A stretch of DNA of 24,657 nt from JAYSRU01 sp043720875. GTDB lineage: Bacteria; Bacteroidota; Bacteroidia; Flavobacteriales_D; Crocinitomicaceae. A model generated the notes under the pieces. It had not been told where the DNA came from. It ran no database searches and saw only the letters and a list, made by a program, of their open reading frames with translations. This document shows, one piece after another, positions 6,483-14,034 of this stretch. Location: the NCBI GenBank assembly GCA_043720875.1, contig JAYSRU010000242.1:1-24657 (forward strand), written 5' to 3'. How positions within the stretch are numbered: position 1 is the stretch's first letter; each line of letters opens with the position of its first letter. Both the position numbers and the translations under genes were made by a program.

Positions 6483-6618
6483 GTACTATTGTCTGATAAA
6501 AAGCTAATACAGCAATACATTATTTTTAAAATACTTAAAATCAATTAGTTAAATTGAAAATATTTCAGAAATTGAAAAGCAACTATAATTTTGCATCGAA
6601 TAACAATTTCATTTTATG
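6483..6618. other. Gap after dnaX with an orphan -7 element
   Basis: AT-rich non-coding sequence. TAATTTTG (6586-6593) matches the -7 consensus perfectly, but no gene follows on that strand; the next element is the hairpin-rich repeat A. A small palindrome, ATTTCAT-ttt-ATGAAAT (6606-6622), lies at the junction with the repeat. Confidence 0.4.
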
Positions 6619-6861
6619 AAATCTTGGGTTTTACAATGGCATTAAATCATAATCGTAGATTTCAAGAAAAATAAAGAACATAGTAAAAACGGTGTTTGAG
6701 TGAAGCGAGTTTCGGTTTTACGTTCTTGATGAGTCGTAGAAATCAAGGTTAGGATTTACAGCCTTGATTTTTTCTTTTGTTACTTTTCTTTTTGATCAAG
6801 CAAAAAGAAAAGTAAAAACGGTAGGCGAAGCTTTTAGCTTTGTTTTATGGAACAACAATGA
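6619..6861. repeat. Hairpin-rich intergenic repeat, compact copy A
   Basis: A 243-bp element shares long blocks in the same order with 8638-9079, starting at aatcttgggttttacaatgg and ending near ttttat..aacaatga. It contains two strong hairpins. The first is AAATCAAGG (6740-6748) with CCTTGATTT (6762-6770), followed by a T run. The second is a 15-bp perfect stem (6780-6794 with 6801-6815, loop ATCAAG). It lies between the convergent dnaX and the MerR-like gene, so either hairpin could act as a terminator in either direction. Confidence 0.8.
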
Positions 6862-6878
6862 CAGTTAAGTTCAGAAAA

Positions 6879-7247
6879 TTAATTGCTTTTCAAACGCAAT
6901 AGTTTGCTTTTCACTTCTTCTAGCTTGTTAACGATTACATCAAAATTTACTGTTTCTTCATGCGAATCGTTGGTAACCAATGCCTTTAATCTTGTAGATT
7001 TTTTGAGTTCTTTTTTCGCACCATCAAGCGTATACCCTTCGTTTTTTACTAAATGATAAATCTTGTTAAATGATAAAATATCTTTTGGCGTGAATAACCT
7101 GTTCCCTTTTGCATTCTTTTTAGGTTGAATCAAATTGAATTCTTTCTCCCAAAACCGTATCAACGAAGAGTTCACATCAAATATAGTGGCAACCTCCCCT
7201 ATAGAATAGTAAAGTTTGGTTAGCGTGATATTTTCGAGTTTATCCAT
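6879..7247 (-). CDS. MerR-family transcriptional regulator
   Basis: The 122-residue product carries an N-terminal MerR winged helix-turn-helix: YYSIGEVATIFDVNSSLIRFW (about 13-33), then the wing KKNAKGNRLFTPKDI. The second helix pair KIYHLVKNEGYTLDGAKKEL completes the DNA-binding domain. The C-terminus is a short coiled-coil-like tail (VNKLEEVKSKLLRL) suited to dimerisation. No ligand-binding domain or sensing cysteines are present, so the signal is unknown. It diverges from the NlpC/P60 gene, and the two -7 elements lie back to back 3 bp apart, which would allow it to control itself and its neighbour. Small MerR proteins of this type are common in Bacteroidota. Confidence 0.88.
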   Translation of the reverse strand: MDKLENITLTKLYYSIGEVATIFDVNSSLIRFWEKEFNLIQPKKNAKGNRLFTPKDILSFNKIYHLVKNEGYTLDGAKKELKKSTRLKALVTNDSHEETVNFDVIVNKLEEVKSKLLRLKSN

Positions 7248-7269
7248 TAGTAAAAAGCGTATTAGATCC

Positions 7270-7277
7270 CAAAAATA
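7270..7277 (-). promoter_or_regulatory. -7 element of the MerR-like gene
   Basis: Read on the minus strand this is TATTTTTG, a perfect TAnnTTTG, 22 nt before the MerR-like ATG. It forms a perfect palindrome with the plus-strand element at 7281-7288, separated by ATG. Confidence 0.5.
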
Positions 7278-7280
7278 ATG

Positions 7281-7288
7281 TATTTTTG
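7281..7288 (+). promoter_or_regulatory. -7 element of the NlpC/P60 operon
   Basis: TATTTTTG, a perfect TAnnTTTG, 16 nt before the ATG at 7305. A purine-rich GAAAGGA lies just before the start codon and may help ribosome binding. Confidence 0.55.
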
Positions 7289-7304
7289 CAGTCCGAAAGG
7301 ATAA

Positions 7305-7922
7305 ATGATGATAAAAACCTATAAATTACTTTTTTTATTTTGTGTTTTACTTGTAAATGCTAGCGCACAAGTAACTTCTAATTATGTATTGCCCGATACT
7401 TTAGATTTTGATCAGTTGGCGGAAGATACAATTGCATTTACACAAGGATACGATACCATCACCGTTAATGCACAAGGTGAAATGGAAGACATTGTTGCTT
7501 TTGCAAAGCAATACTTAGGAACTCCCTACCGGTCTGGCGGAACAAAACCTGGAGGATTTGATTGTTCGGGTTTTATCTATTACATCATGAACAACTTTGG
7601 CGTAACCCTTTCCCGTTCAAGTGCAGCGATGGCTACCAGTAATGGTAAAGATGTGCGACTCGCCAATGTTCAACCAGGCGATCTTATGTTTTTTAAAGGC
7701 CGAAGTAACGGTGGAAATCGAGTTGGACATGTCGCTTTGGTTATCGAAGTAAACAAAGACAGTATCATGATGATTCACTCTACCAATAGCCGAGGAATAA
7801 AAATTGACAATTTTCTTACCACAGACTATTACCGCAAACGATTTATAAAAGCTAAACGTGTAGATTATGATGCGTTGCGCAAAGAACAAGAAGCATTAAA
7901 ATTAGAAAAAACTAAAAAATAA
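7305..7922 (+). CDS. NlpC/P60 family cell-wall peptidase
   Basis: The 205-residue product has a signal peptide (about 1-21, ending NASA) and one NlpC/P60 domain. It begins at EDIVAFAKQYLGTPYRSGG (61-79). The catalytic cysteine is C87 in FDCSGF, the general-base histidine is H142 in VGHVAL, and the third polar residue is H158 in MIHSTNSRGI. These enzymes cut gamma-D-glutamyl-diamino acid bonds in peptidoglycan stem peptides and act in the periplasm or at the cell surface. The order Cys, His, His matches active members. There is no separate wall-binding domain. The following thioredoxin-like gene starts 21 nt downstream, so the two are probably co-transcribed. A second ATG immediately follows the first, and either could be used. 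Confidence 0.92.
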   Translation: MMIKTYKLLFLFCVLLVNASAQVTSNYVLPDTLDFDQLAEDTIAFTQGYDTITVNAQGEMEDIVAFAKQYLGTPYRSGGTKPGGFDCSGFIYYIMNNFGVTLSRSSAAMATSNGKDVRLANVQPGDLMFFKGRSNGGNRVGHVALVIEVNKDSIMMIHSTNSRGIKIDNFLTTDYYRKRFIKAKRVDYDALRKEQEALKLEKTKK

Positions 7923-7943
7923 CCTAAGTCAAGCTAGCTCAAC

Positions 7944-8609
7944 ATGAAAATATTATTCAGCATTTTTGCCCTTCTAAGTGTCTTCACCGTTTGTTTTTTT
8001 GCAGGCATTCAACGTTATTTGATTGAATCGAATTCATCTTTTACTGTTTCAAAAGGTACTCCCTATTTACTTTTAGTATTATCGGGCATTGGAATGATGT
8101 ATTGCTTTACTCAAGGTTTTAAGGTTAAGGCTAAATTCACGAAAGCTTTTTTAAGTTTATTACTATTTTCTACTCCGTTCTTGGTTGGTTTTATTTTGAA
8201 TCCAATATATGAAGGTGATTTTGCTAAGACCGGTCGTAAAATGAATGGTGCTATAAAGATGGAAGAATTTAAAGGAGCCCAACTCGTTGTATTAGCAATA
8301 CCAGGTTGTCCATTTTGTTTTGGTTCAATTCCATTGCAAAAAACATTACTCAAGCGAAATCCATCGCTCAAAATTAATTTTGTGGTGTGCAGTTCAGACA
8401 CCAATTCAACCGTTGCGTACATCAAAGAAGTTAGCGACGCTAACATTAAAGTAAGCTCAAGTATCAATGCTAAAAAATTGGGACGTATTGCTGGCGGAAC
8501 ATTTCCTTGCTTTCTACTCGTAAAAAACGGTGCAGTTGTATACAAATGGTCCAACGATCAATTTGGAGCTGGATCAATTGACGAATTTGAACGCGGAATT
8601 AGAAAGTAA
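7944..8609 (+). CDS. Membrane-anchored thioredoxin-like protein
   Basis: The 221-residue product has three membrane segments (about 3-21, 40-56 and 67-86) followed by a thioredoxin-fold domain. The active-site CxxC is GCPFC (C122, C125), and the cis-proline region is GTFPCF (P188). LKINFVVCSS and AVVYKWSNDQFG supply further strands. It is probably a periplasm-facing thiol-disulfide oxidoreductase tethered to the inner membrane, with redox partner unknown. It follows the NlpC/P60 gene by 21 nt. A linked role, such as keeping the peptidase cysteine reduced, is possible but only inferred from position. Confidence 0.75.
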   Translation: MKILFSIFALLSVFTVCFFAGIQRYLIESNSSFTVSKGTPYLLLVLSGIGMMYCFTQGFKVKAKFTKAFLSLLLFSTPFLVGFILNPIYEGDFAKTGRKMNGAIKMEEFKGAQLVVLAIPGCPFCFGSIPLQKTLLKRNPSLKINFVVCSSDTNSTVAYIKEVSDANIKVSSSINAKKLGRIAGGTFPCFLLVKNGAVVYKWSNDQFGAGSIDEFERGIRK

Positions 8610-8637
8610 TACCTTTCCAATTAATTTTTACTGCTGA

Positions 8638-9079
8638 AAATCTTGGGTTTTACAATGGCATTAAATCATAATCGTAGATTTCGAGAAAAATGAAGAACAT
8701 AGTAAGAACAAGCGAAAAGCTTGTGAAGACTGAACAAAGACCGGGCAGGTCGTATCGTGAAGGAGTGTTTGAGCAAGACGAAGCCTAGAGCGGTGAGCTC
8801 GTTAAAGGCAAGGAGCGAGTTTCGGTTTTACGTTCTTAATGAATCGTAGAAATCAAGATTAAGATTTACCGCCTTGATTTTTTCTTTTATTCAGTGTCTT
8901 ATTTTTTAAATTTGTCTTCATGAAAACGCTGCGCGAAGTTGTTACTTTTCTTTTTGATCAAGCAAGAATAAGCGAAAGCTTGTGAAGACGCGGACTAGGG
9001 CAGCGAGCCCGTGAGTCAAGGTAAGAAAAGTAAAAACGGCATGCGAAGCTGAAAACTTTATTTTATCGGATAACAATGA
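8638..9079. repeat. Hairpin-rich intergenic repeat, expanded copy B
   Basis: The same block order as copy A (6619-6861), but about 200 bp longer. Extra sequence lies at about 8709-8815, 8889-8939 and inside the loop of the second hairpin (about 8966-9022). Retained blocks include the opening aatcttgggttttacaatgg, the stem AAATCAAG/CTTGATTT (8850-8857 with 8873-8880) followed by a T run, and ttacttttctttttgatcaa. A segment aagcgaa(a)agcttgtgaagac occurs twice within it (8710-8730 and 8970-8989). It lies between the convergent thioredoxin-like gene and sppA, the same kind of site as copy A. Confidence 0.75.
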
Positions 9080-9108
9080 TTTGAAAACTTGGAAAACAAA
9101 ACTGTTGT

Positions 9109-10914
9109 TTACTCAATCTTCAGATCAAACGGAAGACGCATTAATATTCCAGTTCTGCTCCCCAATTTATTAGCAATTTCATAATATTGAATGAATTCTT
9201 GCGTCATTTTATTTGACTTCATGTGCAGTGATGTTTCTTCATCTTCCATTACTTGATTCAAAAACATTTCAAGTTGTGACTCATCGTTTGCTGGCCAATA
9301 CCTTACTTTAGCAGTCTTAATTTTGGCAGTCTTTTGAGCATATTTTATAGCATCTTGCAATCCTCCAATTTCATCAACTAAACCAATAGACAATGCATCA
9401 ACGCCTGTCCAAACGCGACCTCTAGCCACTCTGTTTACTTGTTCTGTAGTCATTTTACGTCCATTAGCCACAATACTTAAAAATTGAGCGTAAATCCCGT
9501 CCACTTCTTCTTGAATAATTCCAAACTCTTTTGGCGTAAGCTTTTTATTCAACGTCATGACAGATGAACTATTGGTACTTACACGATCAAACGTTAACCC
9601 TAATTTATTTTGTAACATGTTTCCCGTGAATGGAATCACACCAAATACACCAATACTACCTGTGATTGTTGTTTTTTGAGCAAAAATACGTGTTGCAGGT
9701 GCAGCAATATAATATCCTCCTGATGCAGCAACATCTCCCATGGAAACAATCACTTTTTTCGATTGGTTAGCTAATTTGACTTCTCTCCAGATTTCATCAC
9801 TTGCCAAAGCGCTTCCTCCCGGACTATTCACTCGTAAAACAATAATTTTGATCGTTTTATTCTCTCTCGCTTCTTTTAAGTATTTACATACCTTTTCAGA
9901 ACTCATTCCATCGCCATTGGTAGAGATTTCACCTTCTGCCATCACTACTGCAATATTGGACGCACTGAAATCTTTCCTTCTATCTGCCTTAAATGCTTTG
10001 TTCGAATATTTCTCGAAACTAAAGTAGTTAACTGACTCGGAACTTTTGATTTTCAATAACTTTTTGATTTTCGACTCAATTTCATCTCTGTATCCTGAAC
10101 CGTCAAGCAAACCAAACTTTACCGCATCGTCTGCACGTCTCACCCATTGATTTTCTGCAATTGCATTCAATTGAGCAATGTCAATTTTACGATCTTTCCC
10201 TATGTCTTGACGAATGTCCAACCAAAGTGAAGAAAGATAACGCTGCACTTGCATTTTACTGGAGTCACTCATTTTATCCAAAAAATAAGGCTCTACTGCA
10301 CTTTTAAAATCATTGTTTTTTCCTCGAATAACTTGCGCTTCAACTTCCAATTTGTCGAGCATGCCTTTAAAGAACATATACTCCGTTCCTAATCCTAAAA
10401 ATTCCATGGTAGATGATGGAAAACCGAAGTTTTTATTGGCTGCTGAAGCAATGTAATATTCTTTTAGTCCAATTAATTCACCACGATGATAAGCTACAAC
10501 CCATTTTCCAGATTTTTCAAATTGATTGATCGCATTTCTAATCTCCCGAGCATTTCCGTAACCACAAGACAAGTCATCTATTTCAATAAAAATTCCTTCA
10601 ATATCAGAATCTGTTGCTGCACTTTTGAATCCTGCCAACAATGCCGCAAGACCTGTCTTTTTATCCAATTGGAAACTTGTTGGATTAATGGAAGAACTTG
10701 ATACTTCAGCAACAGCATTACTCAACGTTAAATGTAAAACAGTATTAGATTTAACGGTATCTGCGTCACTTTCACCAGAACCAGCAGTGATTCCGCCTAA
10801 AATTATCAAAAACACTATCCATCCTAAAATCGATGAAGTAATAATTGCTATCAATGCAGGCCAGAATACTTTTCCAAATTTTATTTTCACGGTGTTATTT
10901 CCTTGAGTAGTCAT
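9109..10914 (-). CDS. sppA: Signal peptide peptidase SppA, long (67K) type
   Basis: The 601-residue product has one N-terminal membrane anchor (about 15-43) and two tandem S49 protease domains, as in E. coli SppA (618 residues). The catalytic lysine is K204 in DFKSAVEPY, in the first half. The nucleophilic serine is S398 in VAASGGYYIAAP, in the second half, followed by TITGSIGVFG. The enzyme degrades released signal peptides in the membrane and faces the periplasm. The gene diverges from folK. A perfect -7 element (TACCTTTG on the minus strand, at 10931-10938) lies 16 nt before the start. Its 3' end meets repeat B. Confidence 0.95.
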   Translation of the reverse strand: MTTQGNNTVKIKFGKVFWPALIAIITSSILGWIVFLIILGGITAGSGESDADTVKSNTVLHLTLSNAVAEVSSSSINPTSFQLDKKTGLAALLAGFKSAATDSDIEGIFIEIDDLSCGYGNAREIRNAINQFEKSGKWVVAYHRGELIGLKEYYIASAANKNFGFPSSTMEFLGLGTEYMFFKGMLDKLEVEAQVIRGKNNDFKSAVEPYFLDKMSDSSKMQVQRYLSSLWLDIRQDIGKDRKIDIAQLNAIAENQWVRRADDAVKFGLLDGSGYRDEIESKIKKLLKIKSSESVNYFSFEKYSNKAFKADRRKDFSASNIAVVMAEGEISTNGDGMSSEKVCKYLKEARENKTIKIIVLRVNSPGGSALASDEIWREVKLANQSKKVIVSMGDVAASGGYYIAAPATRIFAQKTTITGSIGVFGVIPFTGNMLQNKLGLTFDRVSTNSSSVMTLNKKLTPKEFGIIQEEVDGIYAQFLSIVANGRKMTTEQVNRVARGRVWTGVDALSIGLVDEIGGLQDAIKYAQKTAKIKTAKVRYWPANDESQLEMFLNQVMEDEETSLHMKSNKMTQEFIQYYEIANKLGSRTGILMRLPFDLKIE

Positions 10915-10930
10915 GTTGTTGGCTTTTCAA

Positions 10931-10938
10931 CAAAGGTA
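10931..10938 (-). promoter_or_regulatory. -7 element of sppA
   Basis: Minus-strand TACCTTTG, perfect to TAnnTTTG, 16 nt before the sppA ATG. Confidence 0.5.
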
Positions 10939-10987
10939 TATGCATCAATAATGAACTCCCTATAGAATAGGACGAATGGAAAAATAG

Positions 10988-10995
10988 TATTTTTG
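10988..10995 (+). promoter_or_regulatory. -7 element of folK
   Basis: TATTTTTG, perfect to TAnnTTTG, 16 nt before the folK ATG. Confidence 0.5.
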
Positions 10996-11011
10996 GCGGA
11001 GATACATTAAG

Positions 11012-11533
11012 ATGAGCATCCAGAACACAAGTCAACAAACTTACCTAAGCATTGGAAGTAATATAGAACCGCGCATTACTAACATCAACGCCAGTTTGCT
11101 AGCATTGCAGAAAATTGGAACCATAACTGCTGTGTCATCGGTATATGAAACTCAATCCTGGGGATTTTCGTCCACCCATTTTTTGAACATAGCAATTGAA
11201 TTTGAAACATTATTACAACCGTTGGATTTATTAAAGGAACTACAACAAATCGAATTGGATTCAGGAAGAGAAAAAACCGAGTTTTATTCAGACAGACCTA
11301 TAGACATTGACATATTATTTTATGAAGACAAAATCGTAATATTACCCGAACTAACTATACCCCACCCACGCTTGCAGGAACGAAATTTCACACTTATACC
11401 TATGAACGAAATAAACCCATATTTCATTCATCCACAATTAAATAGAACGATCAATTACTTATGCGAACATTGCAAGGACAACAATTACATTCAAATAGTT
11501 ACAGAAAAACTCATAGTTGTTAATAAAAAATAA
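11012..11533 (+). CDS. folK: 2-amino-4-hydroxy-6-hydroxymethyldihydropteridine pyrophosphokinase
   Basis: The 173-residue product is a complete HPPK, slightly longer than E. coli FolK (159). It transfers pyrophosphate from ATP to the pterin in folate synthesis, in the cytoplasm. Visible motifs: LSIGSNIEPR (12-21), SVYETQSWGF (about 46-55), FLNIAIEFET, the magnesium-binding RPIDIDILFY (about 94-103) and IPHPRLQERNFTLIPMNEI. It diverges from sppA and has its own promoter. No other folate gene lies in the window. The downstream lipoprotein gene has a separate promoter, so folK looks monocistronic. Confidence 0.95.
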   Translation: MSIQNTSQQTYLSIGSNIEPRITNINASLLALQKIGTITAVSSVYETQSWGFSSTHFLNIAIEFETLLQPLDLLKELQQIELDSGREKTEFYSDRPIDIDILFYEDKIVILPELTIPHPRLQERNFTLIPMNEINPYFIHPQLNRTINYLCEHCKDNNYIQIVTEKLIVVNKK

Positions 11534-11563
11534 AATTAAACACATTACTTCAAAATATTTAAT

Positions 11564-11571
11564 TATTTTTG
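11564..11571 (+). promoter_or_regulatory. -7 element of the OmpA-like lipoprotein gene
   Basis: TATTTTTG, perfect to TAnnTTTG, 35 nt before the ATG at 11607. The A-rich leader is typical of well-expressed Bacteroidota genes. Confidence 0.6.
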
Positions 11572-11606
11572 CGGTGAATAAAACCAAACAGATCAAATTA
11601 CAAACA

Positions 11607-13310
11607 ATGAAAAGACAAAGTATCAAAGGTTTGGCGCTAGGCGCAGCTACCTTAACACTAGTTGCTAGTTGCGACCTATTAAAAGACGTTGACTACAAAG
11701 TTACGCCAGCTCCACTTGAAATGCACGCTGACAGCGTACGCGTTAATTTAGATGCTACACTTCCTAAAAAAGGAATCAAGAAAAAAGTTTCTGCTACAAT
11801 TACTCCAAGATTAGCTAGCACAGATATGAAAGAACTTACTATCCAAGGCGAAAAAGCTACAGGAAATGGTAATGTGATTCAATACAAGCCAGGTGGAAAA
11901 GTTACTTACACTGATGTTGTTGCTTACAAAGCAGACATGGAAGTTTCTGAATTATCAGTTACTGGTGTTGTTAAAAAAGGATCAAAAGTTAAGACTAAAC
12001 AAGCAATTGAAAAAACAGTTATTGGACAAGGTGTTATCATCACTCCATACTTGGTAAACAAAAATTTCCGTGTAATCATGGAGAAAGATGCTTTCCAACG
12101 TGTTACTGAACAAGGAACAATGGGTCAAATCAATTACGCTAAAGGTAAATCTAATGTTGTTGCTGCAGAAATGAAGCAAAAAGACATCTTAGACCTTAAA
12201 GCTTGGATGATGGCAGCTCAAACAAACCCAAAAATTGCTATTAAGGCAATTAACATTACAGGTTTCGCTTCTCCAGAAGGTGAAGTTGCTGAAAACAATA
12301 CATTATCATCTGACCGTGCTGCTTCAGCTAAAACAGAAATAATGGCACTTGCTAAGGCAGCTAAAAATGAAATGGCTCAAACTGAAATCTACACCACTAC
12401 TGGTTCTGGAGAAGATTTTGACGGTTTCAAGGTTGAAGTTACAAAATCAACTATGCCAGAAGATGAGCGTAACTTAGTATTACGTGTTTTACAAACTTAC
12501 ACAGATCCAGCTCAACGTGAGACTGAAATGCGTAACATGGCAAAGACTTTTACTTACTTAGAGAAAAATATCCTTCCTTTATTGCGTAGAGCTGAAGTTA
12601 AAGTTGTTTATGACTTAACAGGATACTCTGACGAAGAGTTAATTGCTTTATCTAAAACAAGTGTTGATAAGTTGACATTAGAAGAAATTCTTTTTACAGC
12701 TAACCTTGTAACTGAAATTAGTGAAAAAGGTCGTTTATATGACGAAGCAATGCGTTTGTTCCCAGAAGATCACAGAGCATTTAATAATGCTGGTGGTGTT
12801 AAATACATGATGAACGATATGGTTGGTGCAAAAACTTTGTTTGAAAAAGCAGATCAAATGCAAGCTAACTCAATCGCTAAGAATAACTTAGGTGCTATTG
12901 CTGGTGTTGCTGGTGACAGAGCTAAAGCAAAACAACTTTTAGCTTCAGCTAAAGGTGCTGGTAGCGAGGTTACTTACAACCAAGGTATCATCAACATTCA
13001 AGATGCAAAATATGCTGACGCTGTTACTAACTTAGGAACAGAAGCAACATACAACCGTGCTCTTGCTCAATTATTGAATGGTGATGCTGCAGCTGCAATC
13101 AAAACATTAGATGCTTCTACAGATAAAGAATCAGCTCAAGGTTTTTACTTGAAAGCTGTTTGTAGCGCTCATTTAGATAAAGTTGACGCAGTAGTTAGCA
13201 ACTTGAAAAGTGCATTTGGAAAAGATGCTTCTTTGAAAGCGAAAGCGAAAAGAGATCGTGAATTTTACAAATTCGAGAAAGACGGAACATTTACTTCGGC
13301 TATCATGTAA
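11607..13310 (+). CDS. Large lipoprotein with OmpA-like domain and TPR-like repeats
   Basis: The start is the ATG at 11607; an in-frame extension from 11517 would run through the promoter. The 567-residue product has a lipoprotein signal peptide with lipobox LVASC (Cys22). An Ig-like or beta-rich part (about 30-160) is followed by an OmpA/MotB-type peptidoglycan-binding segment around residues 215-255. That segment is marked by NITGFASPEGEVAENNTLSS and DRAASAKTEI, an equivalent of the usual GHTD...N..LS..RA. Alanine-rich TPR-like helices fill about 385-555. The domain order OmpA then TPR is the reverse of many OmpA proteins. Codon use is strongly uniform (GCT, GTT, AAC, CGT), suggesting very high expression. 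It probably links outer membrane and cell wall. Function inferred from domains only. Confidence 0.75.
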   Translation: MKRQSIKGLALGAATLTLVASCDLLKDVDYKVTPAPLEMHADSVRVNLDATLPKKGIKKKVSATITPRLASTDMKELTIQGEKATGNGNVIQYKPGGKVTYTDVVAYKADMEVSELSVTGVVKKGSKVKTKQAIEKTVIGQGVIITPYLVNKNFRVIMEKDAFQRVTEQGTMGQINYAKGKSNVVAAEMKQKDILDLKAWMMAAQTNPKIAIKAINITGFASPEGEVAENNTLSSDRAASAKTEIMALAKAAKNEMAQTEIYTTTGSGEDFDGFKVEVTKSTMPEDERNLVLRVLQTYTDPAQRETEMRNMAKTFTYLEKNILPLLRRAEVKVVYDLTGYSDEELIALSKTSVDKLTLEEILFTANLVTEISEKGRLYDEAMRLFPEDHRAFNNAGGVKYMMNDMVGAKTLFEKADQMQANSIAKNNLGAIAGVAGDRAKAKQLLASAKGAGSEVTYNQGIINIQDAKYADAVTNLGTEATYNRALAQLLNGDAAAAIKTLDASTDKESAQGFYLKAVCSAHLDKVDAVVSNLKSAFGKDASLKAKAKRDREFYKFEKDGTFTSAIM

Positions 13311-13330
13311 TTTGAAAGTTAATATTAAAA

Positions 13331-13360
13331 AGCCTCTGATGAAAATCAGAGGCTTTTTTT
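13331..13360 (+). terminator. Rho-independent terminator, probably bidirectional
   Basis: A perfect 10-bp stem AGCCTCTGAT (13331-13340) with ATCAGAGGCT (13345-13354), loop GAAA, followed by a run of T; an A run precedes it. It lies 20 nt after the OmpA-like gene and could also stop the convergent Nudix transcript. Confidence 0.92.
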
Positions 13361-13407
13361 ATGTCCTATTTTTATGTAATGAGTGAATAGATTATAGTTT
13401 AAAGAAT

Positions 13408-14034
13408 TTAAGCTTGCTCCTTCTCAATCAACACAGCCTCTAAAGCTTCTATAACCTGTACCAACGATCCATAGATTTCAGACTTCAATGCAATCAACTC
13501 GTTTAAAGATACCCATTTCACTTCTTCAATTCCTTCTTCTGCTTGTGGTACTAGTTTTTCGTTACCGTCATAATGCATGTGATACCAATACGTAGTTTTT
13601 AATACATTTTTCCGCTTTAAAACATACGTATGATAGCTAAGAATTAATTCTGCTACAATCACAGGAGCTGAGATGCCACACTCCTCTTCTACTTCACGAA
13701 CAGCGGCCAGTTCAATTTCCTCGTCTAATTCTACCTTTCCCTTTGGCAAATCCCAAACACCGTTTCTCTTTATCACTAAAAAGCTCCCGTCTTTTTCTAC
13801 GATTCCTCCTGCGGCATTAATTTTTTTAAAACCTTTGAATATCGCCTTAAAGGTTTTATCCACCTTTGAACTTCGAAATACAACATTTTGGTTCTTAGCC
13901 AATTGCAACAAATCATTACCCTCAGTATCGGGATCAAGTTGCTGTGCATCTAACACATTTTCTGTTTGTCTAACTTTATTATTTCGCAGCTCAAGAGAGC
14001 CATTTTCAATAAATACTTTGTAACTTTGTTGCAT
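13408..14034 (-). CDS. Nudix hydrolase
   Basis: The start is taken at 14034 (MQQSYKVFIENG). A longer frame from 14121 would run through pyrE coding sequence. The 208-residue product has an N-terminal domain of about 75 residues, then a Nudix fold. The Nudix box fits GX5EX7REUXEEXGU: GKVELDEEIELAAVREVEEE and CGI (about residues 117-139). Nudix enzymes hydrolyse nucleoside diphosphates linked to another group; the substrate cannot be told. A divergent Nudix gene beside pyrE is an arrangement I recall from this phylum. Its start codon overlaps that of pyrE by 2 nt on opposite strands, so its promoter must lie within pyrE. The closest -7 match there is TACCTTTA. Confidence 0.9.
   Translation of the reverse strand: MQQSYKVFIENGSLELRNNKVRQTENVLDAQQLDPDTEGNDLLQLAKNQNVVFRSSKVDKTFKAIFKGFKKINAAGGIVEKDGSFLVIKRNGVWDLPKGKVELDEEIELAAVREVEEECGISAPVIVAELILSYHTYVLKRKNVLKTTYWYHMHYDGNEKLVPQAEEGIEEVKWVSLNELIALKSEIYGSLVQVIEALEAVLIEKEQA
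14021..14028 (+). promoter_or_regulatory. -7 element of pyrE, inside the Nudix gene, leaderless spacing
   Basis: TAACTTTG, perfect to TAnnTTTG, lies inside the first codons of the opposite-strand Nudix gene and ends exactly 4 nt before the pyrE ATG. Confidence 0.55.

Noticed and set aside
6619..9079. Composite transposon bounded by repeats A and B
   Set aside because: No transposase, no target duplication, and the enclosed genes look resident; the repeats are non-coding hairpin elements of unequal length.
13673..14023. Plus-strand open frame opposite the Nudix gene
   Set aside because: Low-complexity Ser/Phe-rich shadow of a real coding sequence.
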